DNA of 64,000 nt, from the NCBI GenBank assembly GCA_002403155.1, contig DHHF01000013.1, positions 1-64,000 on the forward strand, read 5' to 3'. The notes beneath the pieces were generated by a model. It did not search any database and had not been told where the DNA came from. It worked only from the letters and a program-made list of their open reading frames with translations. The position numbers and the translations under genes are program-made. Each line of letters opens with the position of its first letter. Within the stretch, counting starts at the first letter, position 1. Below are positions 33,813-43,382 of the stretch, piece after piece. The DNA comes from Sulfurovum sp. UBA4779. GTDB taxonomy: Bacteria > Campylobacterota > Campylobacteria > Campylobacterales > Sulfurovaceae.

Positions 33813-33818
33813 TATAAT
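33813..33818 (+). promoter_or_regulatory. -10 box for the HlyD/ABC exporter operon
   Basis: TATAAT in TACGTGATATAATCAATC lies 79 bases before the hlyD-like start. Confidence 0.5.
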
Positions 33819-33897
33819 CAATCAAACAAGAAAGTAGAAAGTGCAAGAAAGATGATCGGACGATTTTGGTTTTAGAGAGCACAAAGAGGAAAGCAAG

Positions 33898-34902
33898 TTG
33901 AAAAAAATTATAAAAATTGCGTTGTATGTTCTGGCGGGTGCGGGCAGTATATTTGCTTTTTATACTGCATATAATGCGATCAACAAGCCTAAAATTCCTG
34001 AAAATTTCGCTTACGGAAATGGAAGGATCGAAGCGGCACAAATCAATCTTGCGCCAAAAGTTCCGGGCAGATTGCTTGAAATCTACGTAGAAGAGGGCGA
34101 TATCGTCGAAAAGGGCCAAATGCTTGCAAGGCTTGATACCACCGAGCTTGAAGCCAGATGGGAAGTAGCAGGCGCTCAGATCAAACAGGCAGAACAAAAC
34201 AAAAATCGCACCATGGCGATTGTAGAGCAAAAAAAAAGCGAATTGGCATTGGCGCATGAAAATCATTTAAGAGGAGAGTCTCTTTATAAGAGCAAAAGTA
34301 TTTCATTGCTCCAGTATCAGCAATATGAAACTGCTTATAAAATCGCATTGGCAAATCTCAAATCGGCCGAAGCAGACGTAGATGCATCGCACGCGGCCAT
34401 AGAAGCTGCCCAAGCCCAAGCGCAGGCTATTAAGGTCACTATCGACGACAGTACGCTTTATGCTCCAAAAAAAGGAAGAGTTTTATACAAATTGCTGCAG
34501 CCCGGAGAAGTGGTCGCAAGCGGCCAAAGGGTGTTGGTGATCCTTGATTTGCTTGATACGTTTATGACCATTTTTTTGCCCACGGCCCAAGCAGGCGTTA
34601 TAAACTATGATTCGGAAGCAAGGATTGTGCTGGATGCGCTTCCTCATATCGCAATTCCGGCAAAAGTAACGTTTATATCACCTCAAGCACAATTTACTCC
34701 CAAGCAGATAGAAACACAAAACGAACGAGAAAAGCTGATGTTTAGAGTAAAGGTGACGATCGATAGCGATTTGCTAAAAGAACATATCGACAAGATCAAA
34801 ACCGGATTGCCCGGGGTTGCGTATATCCGTATCGATCAGGCCATTCCCTGGCCGGAACAACTAAGCAATGTGCCAAAAAGCTATAGAGAAGATTCTCATT
34901 AA
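33898..34902 (+). CDS. HlyD-family membrane fusion protein
   Basis: This 334-residue periplasmic adaptor is anchored by an N-terminal helix (~6-24). The first biotinyl-lipoyl half reads VPGRLLEIYVEEGDIVEKGQ, a helical hairpin spans ~75-180, and the second half is STLYAPKKGRVLYKLLQPGE. A beta-barrel C-terminal part ends PGVAYIRIDQ. It resembles E. coli YhiI/YbhG. It heads an operon with a double ABC ATPase/permease and a second ABC-2 permease, so it links an inner-membrane exporter to an outer-membrane channel. No TolC gene is adjacent. TTG start with AAGAGGA upstream. Confidence 0.9.
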   Translation: MKKIIKIALYVLAGAGSIFAFYTAYNAINKPKIPENFAYGNGRIEAAQINLAPKVPGRLLEIYVEEGDIVEKGQMLARLDTTELEARWEVAGAQIKQAEQNKNRTMAIVEQKKSELALAHENHLRGESLYKSKSISLLQYQQYETAYKIALANLKSAEADVDASHAAIEAAQAQAQAIKVTIDDSTLYAPKKGRVLYKLLQPGEVVASGQRVLVILDLLDTFMTIFLPTAQAGVINYDSEARIVLDALPHIAIPAKVTFISPQAQFTPKQIETQNEREKLMFRVKVTIDSDLLKEHIDKIKTGLPGVAYIRIDQAIPWPEQLSNVPKSYREDSH

Positions 34903-34903
34903 A

Positions 34904-37609
34904 ATGGATGCAGTCGTCAAAATAACAAATTTGTCTCACGCCTACGGCAAAACAACAGCTCTGGATGCCATACTGTTAGAAATCCCTTCAAACTGTACGG
35001 TGGGGTTTATCGGGCCGGACGGTGTAGGAAAATCTACATTGCTATCGATCATCGCAGGCGTTCGCAAGATTCAAACAGGAAAAGTAGAGGTTCTGGGAGG
35101 AGACATCGATAAGGCCGCATACCGCAGCAGCATTCATCCCAAAATAGCTTATATGCCCCAAGGGCTGGGTAAAAATCTTTATATGTCGCTTTCAGTATAT
35201 GAAAATATCGAATTTTTCGGGCGGCTGTTTAAGCAGGATCGCAGCGAGAGACAAATAAGAATTCATGAACTCTTAAAAAGTATCGGGCTTTTGGAGTTTA
35301 AAGACAGGCCTGCAGGAAAGCTCTCGGGCGGAATGAAGCAAAAACTCGGGCTTTGCTGTGCATTGATCCATGATCCGGATCTGCTCATCTTGGATGAGCC
35401 TACAACCGGGATCGATCCGTTATCCAGAAGGCAGTTTTGGCAGATTGTAGATCACATCAGGCACATACGAAAAAACATGAGCGTGCTGGTTGCAACGGCG
35501 TATATGCAGGAAGCACAGGAGTTTGATCATATTGTTGCGATGAATGAGGGCAAAATACTTGCAAGCGGTACGCCTGAAGACATAATGTGCCAGACCGGCA
35601 CAAACAATTTGGACTCGGCCTTTATACGTCTGCTTCCAAAAGAGGAAAGAAGCAATCACGATGAGTTACAAATCGCACCATATCCTAAAACAGATTTGTA
35701 TGATGTCTATGCGATAGAAGCTGAGAATCTCACGATGAAATTTGGTGATTTTACCGCTGTGGACCACGTGAGCTTTCGGATCAGGGAAGGCGAAATTTTC
35801 GGTTTTTTGGGTTCCAACGGATGCGGAAAGACAACAACCATGAAGATGCTTACCGGTTTGCTGAACCCTACTGAGGGAAATATCCGGCTTTTTGGAAAAC
35901 CCATTCAAAAAAACGATATAGAAACAAGAAAAAACGTAGGGTATATGACCCAATCACTTTCGCTTTACAGCGAACTTACGGTGGGGCAAAACATGCTCCT
36001 GCATGCCAGACTGTATCAAATAGACAAGCAAATCATCCGCGAAAGAACCCAAGAAATGCTTGCGCGGTTTCATCTTAAAAAATATGAAAATACACTCACT
36101 GCCGATTTGCCTTTGGGGCTAAAACAGCGTCTTTCACTGGCTGTCGCGGTCATCCATAAGCCAAAAATGCTGATACTCGATGAGCCCACATCCGGAGTTG
36201 ATCCGATCTCAAGAGATCAGTTTTGGCGCTATTTGATCGATCTATCAAGAAAAGACAATGTAACGATATTTGTTTCTACACATTTTATGAACGAAGGCGA
36301 AAGGTGCGACAGGATTTCCCTGATGCATCAGGGAAAGGTGCTGGCAAGCGATGCGCCCTCGGTTTTGATACAATCAAAAAACAAAGAGAGTCTTGAAGAG
36401 GCTTTTGTAGAGTATATGTATGATGAGATTGCGCAAGAAGACAGGCCGGGTGAAATGATTGCCATGCAGCAAAGCGCCAAAAAAGAAAAGAATGAGTTTT
36501 TTTCTTTGATCAGATTTTTGGGCTATGCTTACCGTGAATCTTTGGAACTGCTGCGCGATCCGATCCGATTGACGTTTGCGCTGATGGGTACGGTGATTTT
36601 GATGTTTGTGATGGGATATGGCATCAATATGGATGTTGAAGATTTAAAATTCTCGGTTCTTGATCACGATCAAACACCGCAAAGCAGAGAGTATATCCAG
36701 CATATTTCCGGGTCAAGGTATTTTATGGAAGATGAGCCGCTTGTTTCGCAAACCCATTTAGATGAAAAGATGAGAAGCGGAAAAATAAGCATAGCGATTG
36801 AGATTCCTCCGGATTTTGGGAGAAATTTGCAAAAAGACAGCGGGGTTGAAGTTGGCGTTTGGATCGATGGAACGACTGTTTTTAGGGCTGAAACGATCAA
36901 AGGCTATATTGAGGGGCTTCACGGGGATTATTTGAGGCAATCATCCCAAACGGATGCTTTTTCAGTGCTTGATATACAGATGCGGTATCGTTATAACCAA
37001 GACTTTAAAAGCATATTTTCCATGGTGCCTGCCGTCATCCCGATGTTGTTGATCTTTATCCCTTCCATCTTGATGGCGCTAAGTGTCGTGAGAGAAAAGG
37101 AGCTGGGGTCGATGATCAATTTTTATGCTACCCCTGTTACAAGGCTCGAGTTTTTGCTGGGCAAGCAGCTGCCCTACATTGCGGTAAGCATGATAAGTTT
37201 TTTAGGGTTGATCGCATTGGCTGTTTTAGTGTTTGGGGTGCCGATCAAAGGCAGTTTTGCCATTTTGTTTTTTGCTGCACTTTTATATGTTACGGCGACA
37301 ACCGGGATCGGTTTTTTGATGTCCGCTTTTACAAAAACACAGATAGCCGCATTGGGCTCAACGGCGATCCTGACTATGCTTCCAACCATCAGTTTTTCAG
37401 GCCTGAAAGATCCTGTCAGTTCGCTTGAAGGGGTCGGGGCAGTGATCGGCAACATTTTTCCTGCGACCTATTTTATCAATGTCAGCAGAGGGATTTTTAG
37501 CAAGGATGTAGGGTTGTCGGGCCATTATTTTGACTTTGCGGCGCTGTTTGCTGCGATCGTTGTGATCACGGCGCTTAGCTTGATCACGCTAAAAAAACAG
37601 GAGCGATAG
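34904..37609 (+). CDS. Double ABC ATPase fused to ABC-2 permease (YhiH/RbbA-like)
   Basis: This ~901-residue fusion has NBD1 (~1-225) with Walker A GPDGVGKS, signature LSGGMKQKLGL and Walker B LLILDEPTTGIDP. NBD2 (~270-490) has GSNGCGKT, Walker B MLILDEPTSGVDP and a degenerate signature LPLGLKQRLSL. An ABC-2 type permease (~515-900) has one N-terminal helix, a large periplasmic loop and five C-terminal helices. NBD2 alone has the altered signature, so one ATP site may be non-canonical. It is likely part of an efflux system with the neighbouring HlyD protein and second permease. The ATG at 34904 lies just after the hlyD stop. Confidence 0.9.
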   Translation: MDAVVKITNLSHAYGKTTALDAILLEIPSNCTVGFIGPDGVGKSTLLSIIAGVRKIQTGKVEVLGGDIDKAAYRSSIHPKIAYMPQGLGKNLYMSLSVYENIEFFGRLFKQDRSERQIRIHELLKSIGLLEFKDRPAGKLSGGMKQKLGLCCALIHDPDLLILDEPTTGIDPLSRRQFWQIVDHIRHIRKNMSVLVATAYMQEAQEFDHIVAMNEGKILASGTPEDIMCQTGTNNLDSAFIRLLPKEERSNHDELQIAPYPKTDLYDVYAIEAENLTMKFGDFTAVDHVSFRIREGEIFGFLGSNGCGKTTTMKMLTGLLNPTEGNIRLFGKPIQKNDIETRKNVGYMTQSLSLYSELTVGQNMLLHARLYQIDKQIIRERTQEMLARFHLKKYENTLTADLPLGLKQRLSLAVAVIHKPKMLILDEPTSGVDPISRDQFWRYLIDLSRKDNVTIFVSTHFMNEGERCDRISLMHQGKVLASDAPSVLIQSKNKESLEEAFVEYMYDEIAQEDRPGEMIAMQQSAKKEKNEFFSLIRFLGYAYRESLELLRDPIRLTFALMGTVILMFVMGYGINMDVEDLKFSVLDHDQTPQSREYIQHISGSRYFMEDEPLVSQTHLDEKMRSGKISIAIEIPPDFGRNLQKDSGVEVGVWIDGTTVFRAETIKGYIEGLHGDYLRQSSQTDAFSVLDIQMRYRYNQDFKSIFSMVPAVIPMLLIFIPSILMALSVVREKELGSMINFYATPVTRLEFLLGKQLPYIAVSMISFLGLIALAVLVFGVPIKGSFAILFFAALLYVTATTGIGFLMSAFTKTQIAALGSTAILTMLPTISFSGLKDPVSSLEGVGAVIGNIFPATYFINVSRGIFSKDVGLSGHYFDFAALFAAIVVITALSLITLKKQER

Positions 37610-38730
37610 TGTTACGAACAATTTTTAACATTTATCATCTGGGGATTAAAGAGCTAAGAACGCTTTTAAGAGATAAAATCATGCTGTTTCTCATCATTCA
37701 TTCGTTTAGTTTTGCGATATATATCAGCGCTACCGCTTCGTCGACAGAGCTTCATAACGCCCCCATCGCTTTTGTGGACGAAGATCGGTCCATGCTTTCT
37801 CAAAAAATAATGGACGCATTTTATAAGCCGAGGTTTCTTCCGCCAAAAACAATTTCGTACAATGAGATGGATAAAGGGATGGATGCGGGCGTCTATACGT
37901 TTGTGGTGGTTATCCCAAGCCATTTTGAAAGAGATATCCTAAAAAGCATAAAAACAGAAATACAGCTGAACATCGATGCGACAAGAATGACGCAAGCAGG
38001 CATAGGGGCGGGATACATTCAGCAGATTATCGCCCAGGAGGTCGGCGCTTTTTTAAAAGCACCGTCACAAAAACCGGAGATTTCTTTGGCGGTGAATTAT
38101 CAATATAACCCAAATTTGGAAAGCAGCTGGTTTGGAAGCATCAATGAGGTCATCAGCAATATCATGACATTGTCCATATTGCTCTCAGGTGCCGCGCTTA
38201 TGAGGGAGCGGGAACACGGAACCATTGAGCATCTTTTGGTCATGCCTTTAAGCGCTGTTGAGATTATGTTGGCAAAAGTCTGGTCGATGGGGCTTGTGAT
38301 TTTGCTGGGGATTGTCCTTTCCTTGAAAATCGTAGTCGAAACCATTTTGCAGGTTCCGCTATCGGGTTCCATGCCGCTTTTTTTGTTCAGTTCGTTTTTG
38401 GTCCTTTTTTCTACGTCATCCATAGGCATCTTCATGGGATCTGTTACAAAGTCAATGCCGCAGCTGGGGATGATGTTTATTTTGGTTATTTTGCCGCTGC
38501 TTATGCTCTCCGGCGGCGTAACGCCTTATGAGAGTATGCCGATGAGCTTGCAGTATCTTATGTCTTTATCGCCGACAAGCCATTATATCAATGTCGCACA
38601 GGCAATACTGTTTAGAGGAGCCGGATTTGAGATCATCTGGAAAGATTTGGTTGCCATCTTTTTTATAGGTTTATTCTTTTTTTTATTTTCGCTGCTTGTT
38701 TTCAAGAAGAGTTTAAAATCGCAAAGTTGA
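37609..38730 (+). CDS. ABC-2 type permease (YhhJ-like)
   Basis: This 373-residue membrane protein has an N-terminal helix (~22-42) and a periplasmic domain (VDEDRSMLSQKIMDAFY region). The C-terminal helices include the ABC-2 motif LMREREHGTIEHLLVMPLS. It pairs with the permease part of the upstream fusion. GTG start overlaps the preceding stop by one base. The substrate is unknown; related systems export drugs or envelope components. Confidence 0.9.
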   Translation: MLRTIFNIYHLGIKELRTLLRDKIMLFLIIHSFSFAIYISATASSTELHNAPIAFVDEDRSMLSQKIMDAFYKPRFLPPKTISYNEMDKGMDAGVYTFVVVIPSHFERDILKSIKTEIQLNIDATRMTQAGIGAGYIQQIIAQEVGAFLKAPSQKPEISLAVNYQYNPNLESSWFGSINEVISNIMTLSILLSGAALMREREHGTIEHLLVMPLSAVEIMLAKVWSMGLVILLGIVLSLKIVVETILQVPLSGSMPLFLFSSFLVLFSTSSIGIFMGSVTKSMPQLGMMFILVILPLLMLSGGVTPYESMPMSLQYLMSLSPTSHYINVAQAILFRGAGFEIIWKDLVAIFFIGLFFFLFSLLVFKKSLKSQS

Positions 38731-38743
38731 GGATTAGTGCGGT

Positions 38744-39346
38744 TTAGATAGTATCTTTTTCTTTAAGGTCCTTAAAATCGCTTCTTCTTTTTTCAAGCTC
38801 CTTTCTGTAAGCCGCATAGTCTCCGTATTCAAAAAAATAATCATATCTTGAATGTTTGTCTTTGATATTTTTTGAGTGCTTGATAGGGCACCAAAACTGT
38901 TCGGTTCGTGCGGCAATCTCTCTGACATAGTAGATAACGCCGTTGAAGTATTCGCAATACCAGCAGTTTATCTTTTCAACTTGATCCAGATAAAAAAGAT
39001 TGAATCTATCCATCACGACATAATCGCTTCTTTTTACTTTGGGAATTTTATAGATAGGAAAACATATGTGCTGATAAACGCTTACGGAGATGTCAACCAG
39101 CAGTGCAGGTATCATCATGGCCCAAATAAAAGGGATGGTCAATACGGTAAGAATAGAAAAAGCGGAGAGATATTCCAGCGAACTGATGATCTTGGTTTTG
39201 CCTTCATTGATGACTTTTTCCTCAAAAATAGCTTTGCTGTTTTCAATTTTATAAAAAAAATCTGATTGTTTTTTTCTAAACTCAGCTTCCAGCTCGATTT
39301 CAAGCGCTTTGATCTGTTGCGTGATCTCATCAATTTTCCCGCTCAT
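38744..39346 (-). CDS. Conserved membrane protein of unknown function
   Basis: This 200-residue protein starts with an N-terminal charged helix likely to be coiled coil (~1-50). One or two membrane segments follow (~58-90, FSILTVLTIPFIWAMMIPAL). The C-terminal cytosolic part has Cys in NCWYCEYFNGVIYYVREIAA and FWCPIKHSKN, a possible metal site (CxxC plus C-x-x-x-H). I recognise it only as a conserved hypothetical type. Convergent with the exporter operon. Confidence 0.6.
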   Translation of the reverse strand: MSGKIDEITQQIKALEIELEAEFRKKQSDFFYKIENSKAIFEEKVINEGKTKIISSLEYLSAFSILTVLTIPFIWAMMIPALLVDISVSVYQHICFPIYKIPKVKRSDYVVMDRFNLFYLDQVEKINCWYCEYFNGVIYYVREIAARTEQFWCPIKHSKNIKDKHSRYDYFFEYGDYAAYRKELEKRRSDFKDLKEKDTI

Positions 39347-39585
39347 TTTCGCCCTTTTTAGTTTAGTTTAAATAATTAAAAATATTATTGCAATTTATAT
39401 TTTTGTTTTTTAAATATTGAATACGCTTAAAGTATAGCCGAAATATTGAAATTTTTACAGGCTTATGAAAAATGTATGCACAAAGATTATCTAAGCCATA
39501 CTTCCTTTGAGATAAAATATAAAAAAAGTTATTTTAAAGAGAGTTTGCTTCGTTGTTATAGAGGAAAGCAAAAGGAGAGATTGTT

Positions 39586-40845
39586 TTGTTTTTAAAGAAT
39601 GGAATTTTAGAGTTAAGTTCCTTTGAATGTACTATTTTTGAGCATTCCTACAGCCCCATGGTCATCACAACCTGTCTGCTAGAGGGAGACCATCCGAAAA
39701 TCGTCTATGTAAATGATGCTTTTACAAAAATGACAGGATATGAAAAAAAAGAGATTCTAGGCAAAACTCCAAGAATACTGCAAGGCGAAAAAACAGACAA
39801 AGAAGTGCTTGAAAGACTCAAAGAGTGTTTAAAAAAAGAGGAATATTTTGAAGGCAAAACCATCAACTATACCAAAGACGGACAAGAGTATTGGGTTGAG
39901 TGGAATATTTCGCCCGTATATGATGACAATAAACAACTAATCGCTTTTATTTCTATCCAAAAAAATATCTCCAATGCCCAAAAGCTGCTTGAGCATATAA
40001 AGCTTTTCAAGAAAGCAATTGACCAAAATCATGATTCCATAGCATTATTTAATACAAAAGGAGAATATATCCATGCCAATGCATCTTATCTGAAAAGATG
40101 CGGTTATGACATATCTCAACTTGCCGGCAATACCCCAAAAATATTAAATCCTGGCCATTATTCAGATCTTTTTTATTTTAAATTATGGCGAAAACTTTCC
40201 CATAATGAATCAGTTGAGACCCTTTTTTGCAACAAGAATGCCAAAGGCAAAATATATTATGAAAAACAAACGATTACGCCTATTGTCAAAAACGACATGA
40301 TTATAGGATTTGTTTCGATCGGCAAAAATTATGACAAAGAAGAAAAAAACAAGCAGCAGTTAAACAGGGATCTTTATATTGATGCGCTGACAGAACTTTT
40401 TAACAGAAAGATGTTTGATCTAAAATTAAAAGAAGCGGTTGAGCGATATACCGTACGCAGGGAAAATTTTTGTATGATGTTTTTGGATCTTGACAATTTT
40501 AAAACGGTCAACGATACGCTTGGCCATAAAGAAGGCGACAAGGCGCTTCGTCTTGTCGCAAATTTTTTAATGCAGCATATAAGAAAGAGCGATGACATTT
40601 TTAGGTACGGCGGGGATGAATTTGTGGTTTTGCTCTACTCGACTGAAGAGAAAAATGCTCAAAAAATAACACAAAAACTTGAAGAACTCTTTGCAGGGTC
40701 TGAGATTAAAAAACGGTACCCCATCGGATTGAGCATCGGAACGAGCCAATACAAAGGAGAAAACGTTTATGATTTTTTCAAGCAAACCGATAAAAAAATG
40801 TATATCAAAAAAAGAGAAAATAAATCCGGTTTTTTGTTATCCTAA
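39586..40845 (+). CDS. PAS-PAS-GGDEF diguanylate cyclase
   Basis: This 419-residue soluble protein has PAS domain 1 (~15-130: VNDAFTKMTGYEKKEILGKT and YWVEWNISPVYD) and PAS domain 2 (~135-255: GEYIHANASYLKRCGYD). The GGDEF domain (~265-415) has the intact active site RYGGDEF. An I-site RKSD lies five residues ahead of it, so it should make c-di-GMP with product inhibition. PAS 1 has the GKTPRILQG motif typical of PAC-containing sensors, but I see no flavin Cys motif (NCRFLQ). Start TTG with AAAGGAGAG upstream. A GEMM riboswitch near the window's left edge may respond to its product. Confidence 0.92.
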   Translation: MFLKNGILELSSFECTIFEHSYSPMVITTCLLEGDHPKIVYVNDAFTKMTGYEKKEILGKTPRILQGEKTDKEVLERLKECLKKEEYFEGKTINYTKDGQEYWVEWNISPVYDDNKQLIAFISIQKNISNAQKLLEHIKLFKKAIDQNHDSIALFNTKGEYIHANASYLKRCGYDISQLAGNTPKILNPGHYSDLFYFKLWRKLSHNESVETLFCNKNAKGKIYYEKQTITPIVKNDMIIGFVSIGKNYDKEEKNKQQLNRDLYIDALTELFNRKMFDLKLKEAVERYTVRRENFCMMFLDLDNFKTVNDTLGHKEGDKALRLVANFLMQHIRKSDDIFRYGGDEFVVLLYSTEEKNAQKITQKLEELFAGSEIKKRYPIGLSIGTSQYKGENVYDFFKQTDKKMYIKKRENKSGFLLS

Positions 40846-40868
40846 ACTTTTTGCCTGAGTGATGATTT

Positions 40869-41336
40869 TTAGGGATGATGCTCTATGATTTCCTGAATTG
40901 CTTGTTCGCTTATTTCCTGGATTTCTTCTATCGAACCTTCAAAAGTAAGGGTGACTCCGGCAAAAGGGTGATTTGCATCCAATACCGCATGATCAGAATC
41001 AATGTGAGTCACCGTGTAAATGAGAATATCCTCCGGGCTCTCTTCCATGTAGCCATCTACCTCCATGCCGACAAAAATATCTTCCGGCAGTTCGCTGAGC
41101 GCTTCTGTGACAACGAGATCTTCTTGGTATTGGCCAAATGCTTCTTGTGGCGAGAGGGTAATACGAAAAACATCTCCTTCTTTTTTTCCTTCCAGCTCTT
41201 TTTCTAAAGCAGGAAAAATATGTCCATACTCCCCGTGCAGATAGGCGATGGACTCATGGCCTTCATTAAGAATATTGCCTTTTTCGTCTGTAAGGCGGTA
41301 TTTGAGAGCAACAAGCCTATTTTTGGCAATTACCAT
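40869..41336 (-). CDS. SlyD-like FKBP-type peptidyl-prolyl isomerase
   Basis: This 155-residue cytosolic chaperone has the SlyD layout. The FKBP half starts VALKYRLTDEKGNILNE and includes GHIFPALEKELEGKKEGDVF. The IF (insert-in-flap) chaperone domain spans ~70-125 (AFGQYQEDLV and HIDSDHAVLDANHPFAGVTL). The His/Cys-rich metal tail of E. coli SlyD is missing, apart from a terminal EHHP. It helps proline-limited folding. Confidence 0.9.
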   Translation of the reverse strand: MVIAKNRLVALKYRLTDEKGNILNEGHESIAYLHGEYGHIFPALEKELEGKKEGDVFRITLSPQEAFGQYQEDLVVTEALSELPEDIFVGMEVDGYMEESPEDILIYTVTHIDSDHAVLDANHPFAGVTLTFEGSIEEIQEISEQAIQEIIEHHP

Positions 41337-41442
41337 AATGATCCTTTATTTGTATTGACGCTGATTATACCGTAAAAACACAGAGAGATAAAAAGCGTAC
41401 GGATTTTAGACGGGCAATAAAGAAAAATAAACAAGAGATACT

Positions 41443-42417
41443 TTATCTATTTTCTTTTTTATTCACCCAGACCGAATGTAAAAATGCGATAGTAATCAGT
41501 CCTATACCTATCGTTCCCGTAACTACTTCGCTGATGTGCATGGTGATCTTGGCAAGCATGATAAAGGCCAAAATCCCGATTGCATAATGGGCGCCATGCT
41601 CAAGAAAACGAAAGGCTGCAAGGGTTTTATGTTGAACAAAATAAATTGTAATGCTACGGACAAACATTGCGCCCACGCCCAATCCGATCATGATAATAAA
41701 AATATTGCTTGTAAGTGCAAATGCCCCGATCACGCCGTCAAAACTAAAACTTGCATCAAGTACTTCAAGATAGATAAACCCGGCTATGCCGCTTTTTACG
41801 GTTTCAGAAGAAAGAAAATGATCAAGCATTCCCAAAAGAGAATGAAGCATTACGCCGTACATGAATGCAGCCAATACATTAAAATCTTGCGTGATATGCC
41901 CTAAAACAATGCCGGTCATGATCGCTATCGTCAGCTCGATATTGGCAACCCCGGAAAAGCGCTGCATTATTTTTGATCCCTCGATAAAAGTAACCCATTT
42001 AATATCCCGTTCCTCAAAAAAGAAATCTAAAAAAACCATCAACAAAAAAGCGCCGCCAAAAGCAAAAATAGTCTTTTCTGTTGATTTTAAAATCGCTTCA
42101 TACTGCTCTGGCTGATTCATCGCAACGTTGAGTGTTTCAAAGATCCCCATACCTGTGACGATAGCTACGATAGCCAAAGGAAAGATAAAACGCATCCCAA
42201 AAACAGCAATGGGTATACCAAAAATGATAAATCGTTTTTGCCAGATCGGATCCATCGTATTGAGTACTTTTGCATTGACCACTGCATTGTCAAATGAGAG
42301 CGATATCTCAAGAATGATGAGTAAAAAAGTAATATAAAGAGCCGCTAATCCGCCCAAAACATATGCCAGCACAAGGCCCAAGCCCATAATAATAAACGAA
42401 CTGTAAAAATAACGCAT
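41443..42417 (-). CDS. DUF475 / TerC-like integral membrane protein
   Basis: This 324-residue protein has about nine hydrophobic helices. The motif ILEISLSFDNAVVNAKV (helix 2) and LEVLDASFSFDGVIGAFALT carry paired acidic residues in the membrane, typical of the TerC/DUF475 superfamily that handles metal ions such as Mn2+. The transported ion cannot be read from sequence. Single-gene leftward unit, divergent from rlpA. Confidence 0.85.
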   Translation of the reverse strand: MRYFYSSFIIMGLGLVLAYVLGGLAALYITFLLIILEISLSFDNAVVNAKVLNTMDPIWQKRFIIFGIPIAVFGMRFIFPLAIVAIVTGMGIFETLNVAMNQPEQYEAILKSTEKTIFAFGGAFLLMVFLDFFFEERDIKWVTFIEGSKIMQRFSGVANIELTIAIMTGIVLGHITQDFNVLAAFMYGVMLHSLLGMLDHFLSSETVKSGIAGFIYLEVLDASFSFDGVIGAFALTSNIFIIMIGLGVGAMFVRSITIYFVQHKTLAAFRFLEHGAHYAIGILAFIMLAKITMHISEVVTGTIGIGLITIAFLHSVWVNKKENR

Positions 42418-42570
42418 ACATACCCCTAAAATTGATGTGCAATTGTAGCCAATTTTTTATTTTATACGGCGTAGGACAATCTCAGGCCGCCGAGTTTGGG
42501 AGGCAGCCAAACAAGGAAATCTAAAGTCAAATAAAGGGATAATAAGATTCAACAATAGTGTAGAGGTTTC

Positions 42571-43359
42571 ATGAAGGAATTAAAAATTATTTTATCTTTT
42601 TTTGTGTTTTTAGCGACCCTATCCGTCATGACAGGATGTTCTCAAAAAGAAGGGGTCTATAAGCCGAAAGCCTCAAAATATACGAGTGCAGCGCGCCATA
42701 AATGGACGATGAAAGAGTATTGCGTACTGGGAAAAACATACAAGCCTACCTATGTAAGCGTCGGGCAGAGAATGGCCGGGATTGCCAGTTGGTATGGTCC
42801 TGATTTTCATGGAAAAATGACGAGTAACGGGGAAGCATATAATATGCACGGTCTAACGGCGGCACATAAGACATGGCCGATGGACACAATGGTGAAAATT
42901 AAAAATCTTCAAAACGGAAAAAGTACGATAGCAAGGATCAATGACAGGGGGCCGTTTGTGCAAGGCAGAATTATCGATTGCAGCTATGCTACAGGAAAAG
43001 CAATCGGCCTTGATCGTATGGGGATTGCTAAAGTAAATATCAAGGTGGTGGGGTTTGCCGGAGAAGTTCAGTCTGATGCTATGATTGCAAGAAATATCAG
43101 AGAGCATAAAGAAACACGTGTTGTCATTACCGACTTTGGCATCCAGGTTGGGGCATTCAGACGCTTTGAGGGTGCACAGATTTATAAGAAACAATATGCC
43201 CGGCTGGATAAGCGTTATTCGCCAATTATAAAACGTTTCGATGATGTAGAGGGCGCACCGCTTTATCGTGTATGGCTGATGGGTTTCAAAACCGAAGAGG
43301 AAGCCAAAGATTTTATCTTGTGTCATGGTCTTGAGGGTGCGTTTATTGTAAGAAACTAA
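42571..43359 (+). CDS. rlpA: RlpA-like septal lytic transglycosylase (DPBB + SPOR lipoprotein)
   Basis: This 262-residue outer-membrane lipoprotein has the lipobox SVMTGC (Cys23). The double-psi beta-barrel (~68-160) has GIASWYGPDFHGKMTSNGE and ARINDRGPFVQGRIID (catalytic-type Asp). A C-terminal SPOR domain (~185-262) starts FGIQVGAFRR and binds denuded glycan at division sites. It heads the long rightward operon to mrdA. Confidence 0.93.
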   Translation: MKELKIILSFFVFLATLSVMTGCSQKEGVYKPKASKYTSAARHKWTMKEYCVLGKTYKPTYVSVGQRMAGIASWYGPDFHGKMTSNGEAYNMHGLTAAHKTWPMDTMVKIKNLQNGKSTIARINDRGPFVQGRIIDCSYATGKAIGLDRMGIAKVNIKVVGFAGEVQSDAMIARNIREHKETRVVITDFGIQVGAFRRFEGAQIYKKQYARLDKRYSPIIKRFDDVEGAPLYRVWLMGFKTEEEAKDFILCHGLEGAFIVRN

Positions 43360-43382
43360 TAAAAAAAGAGGAAAGAAGCCCA

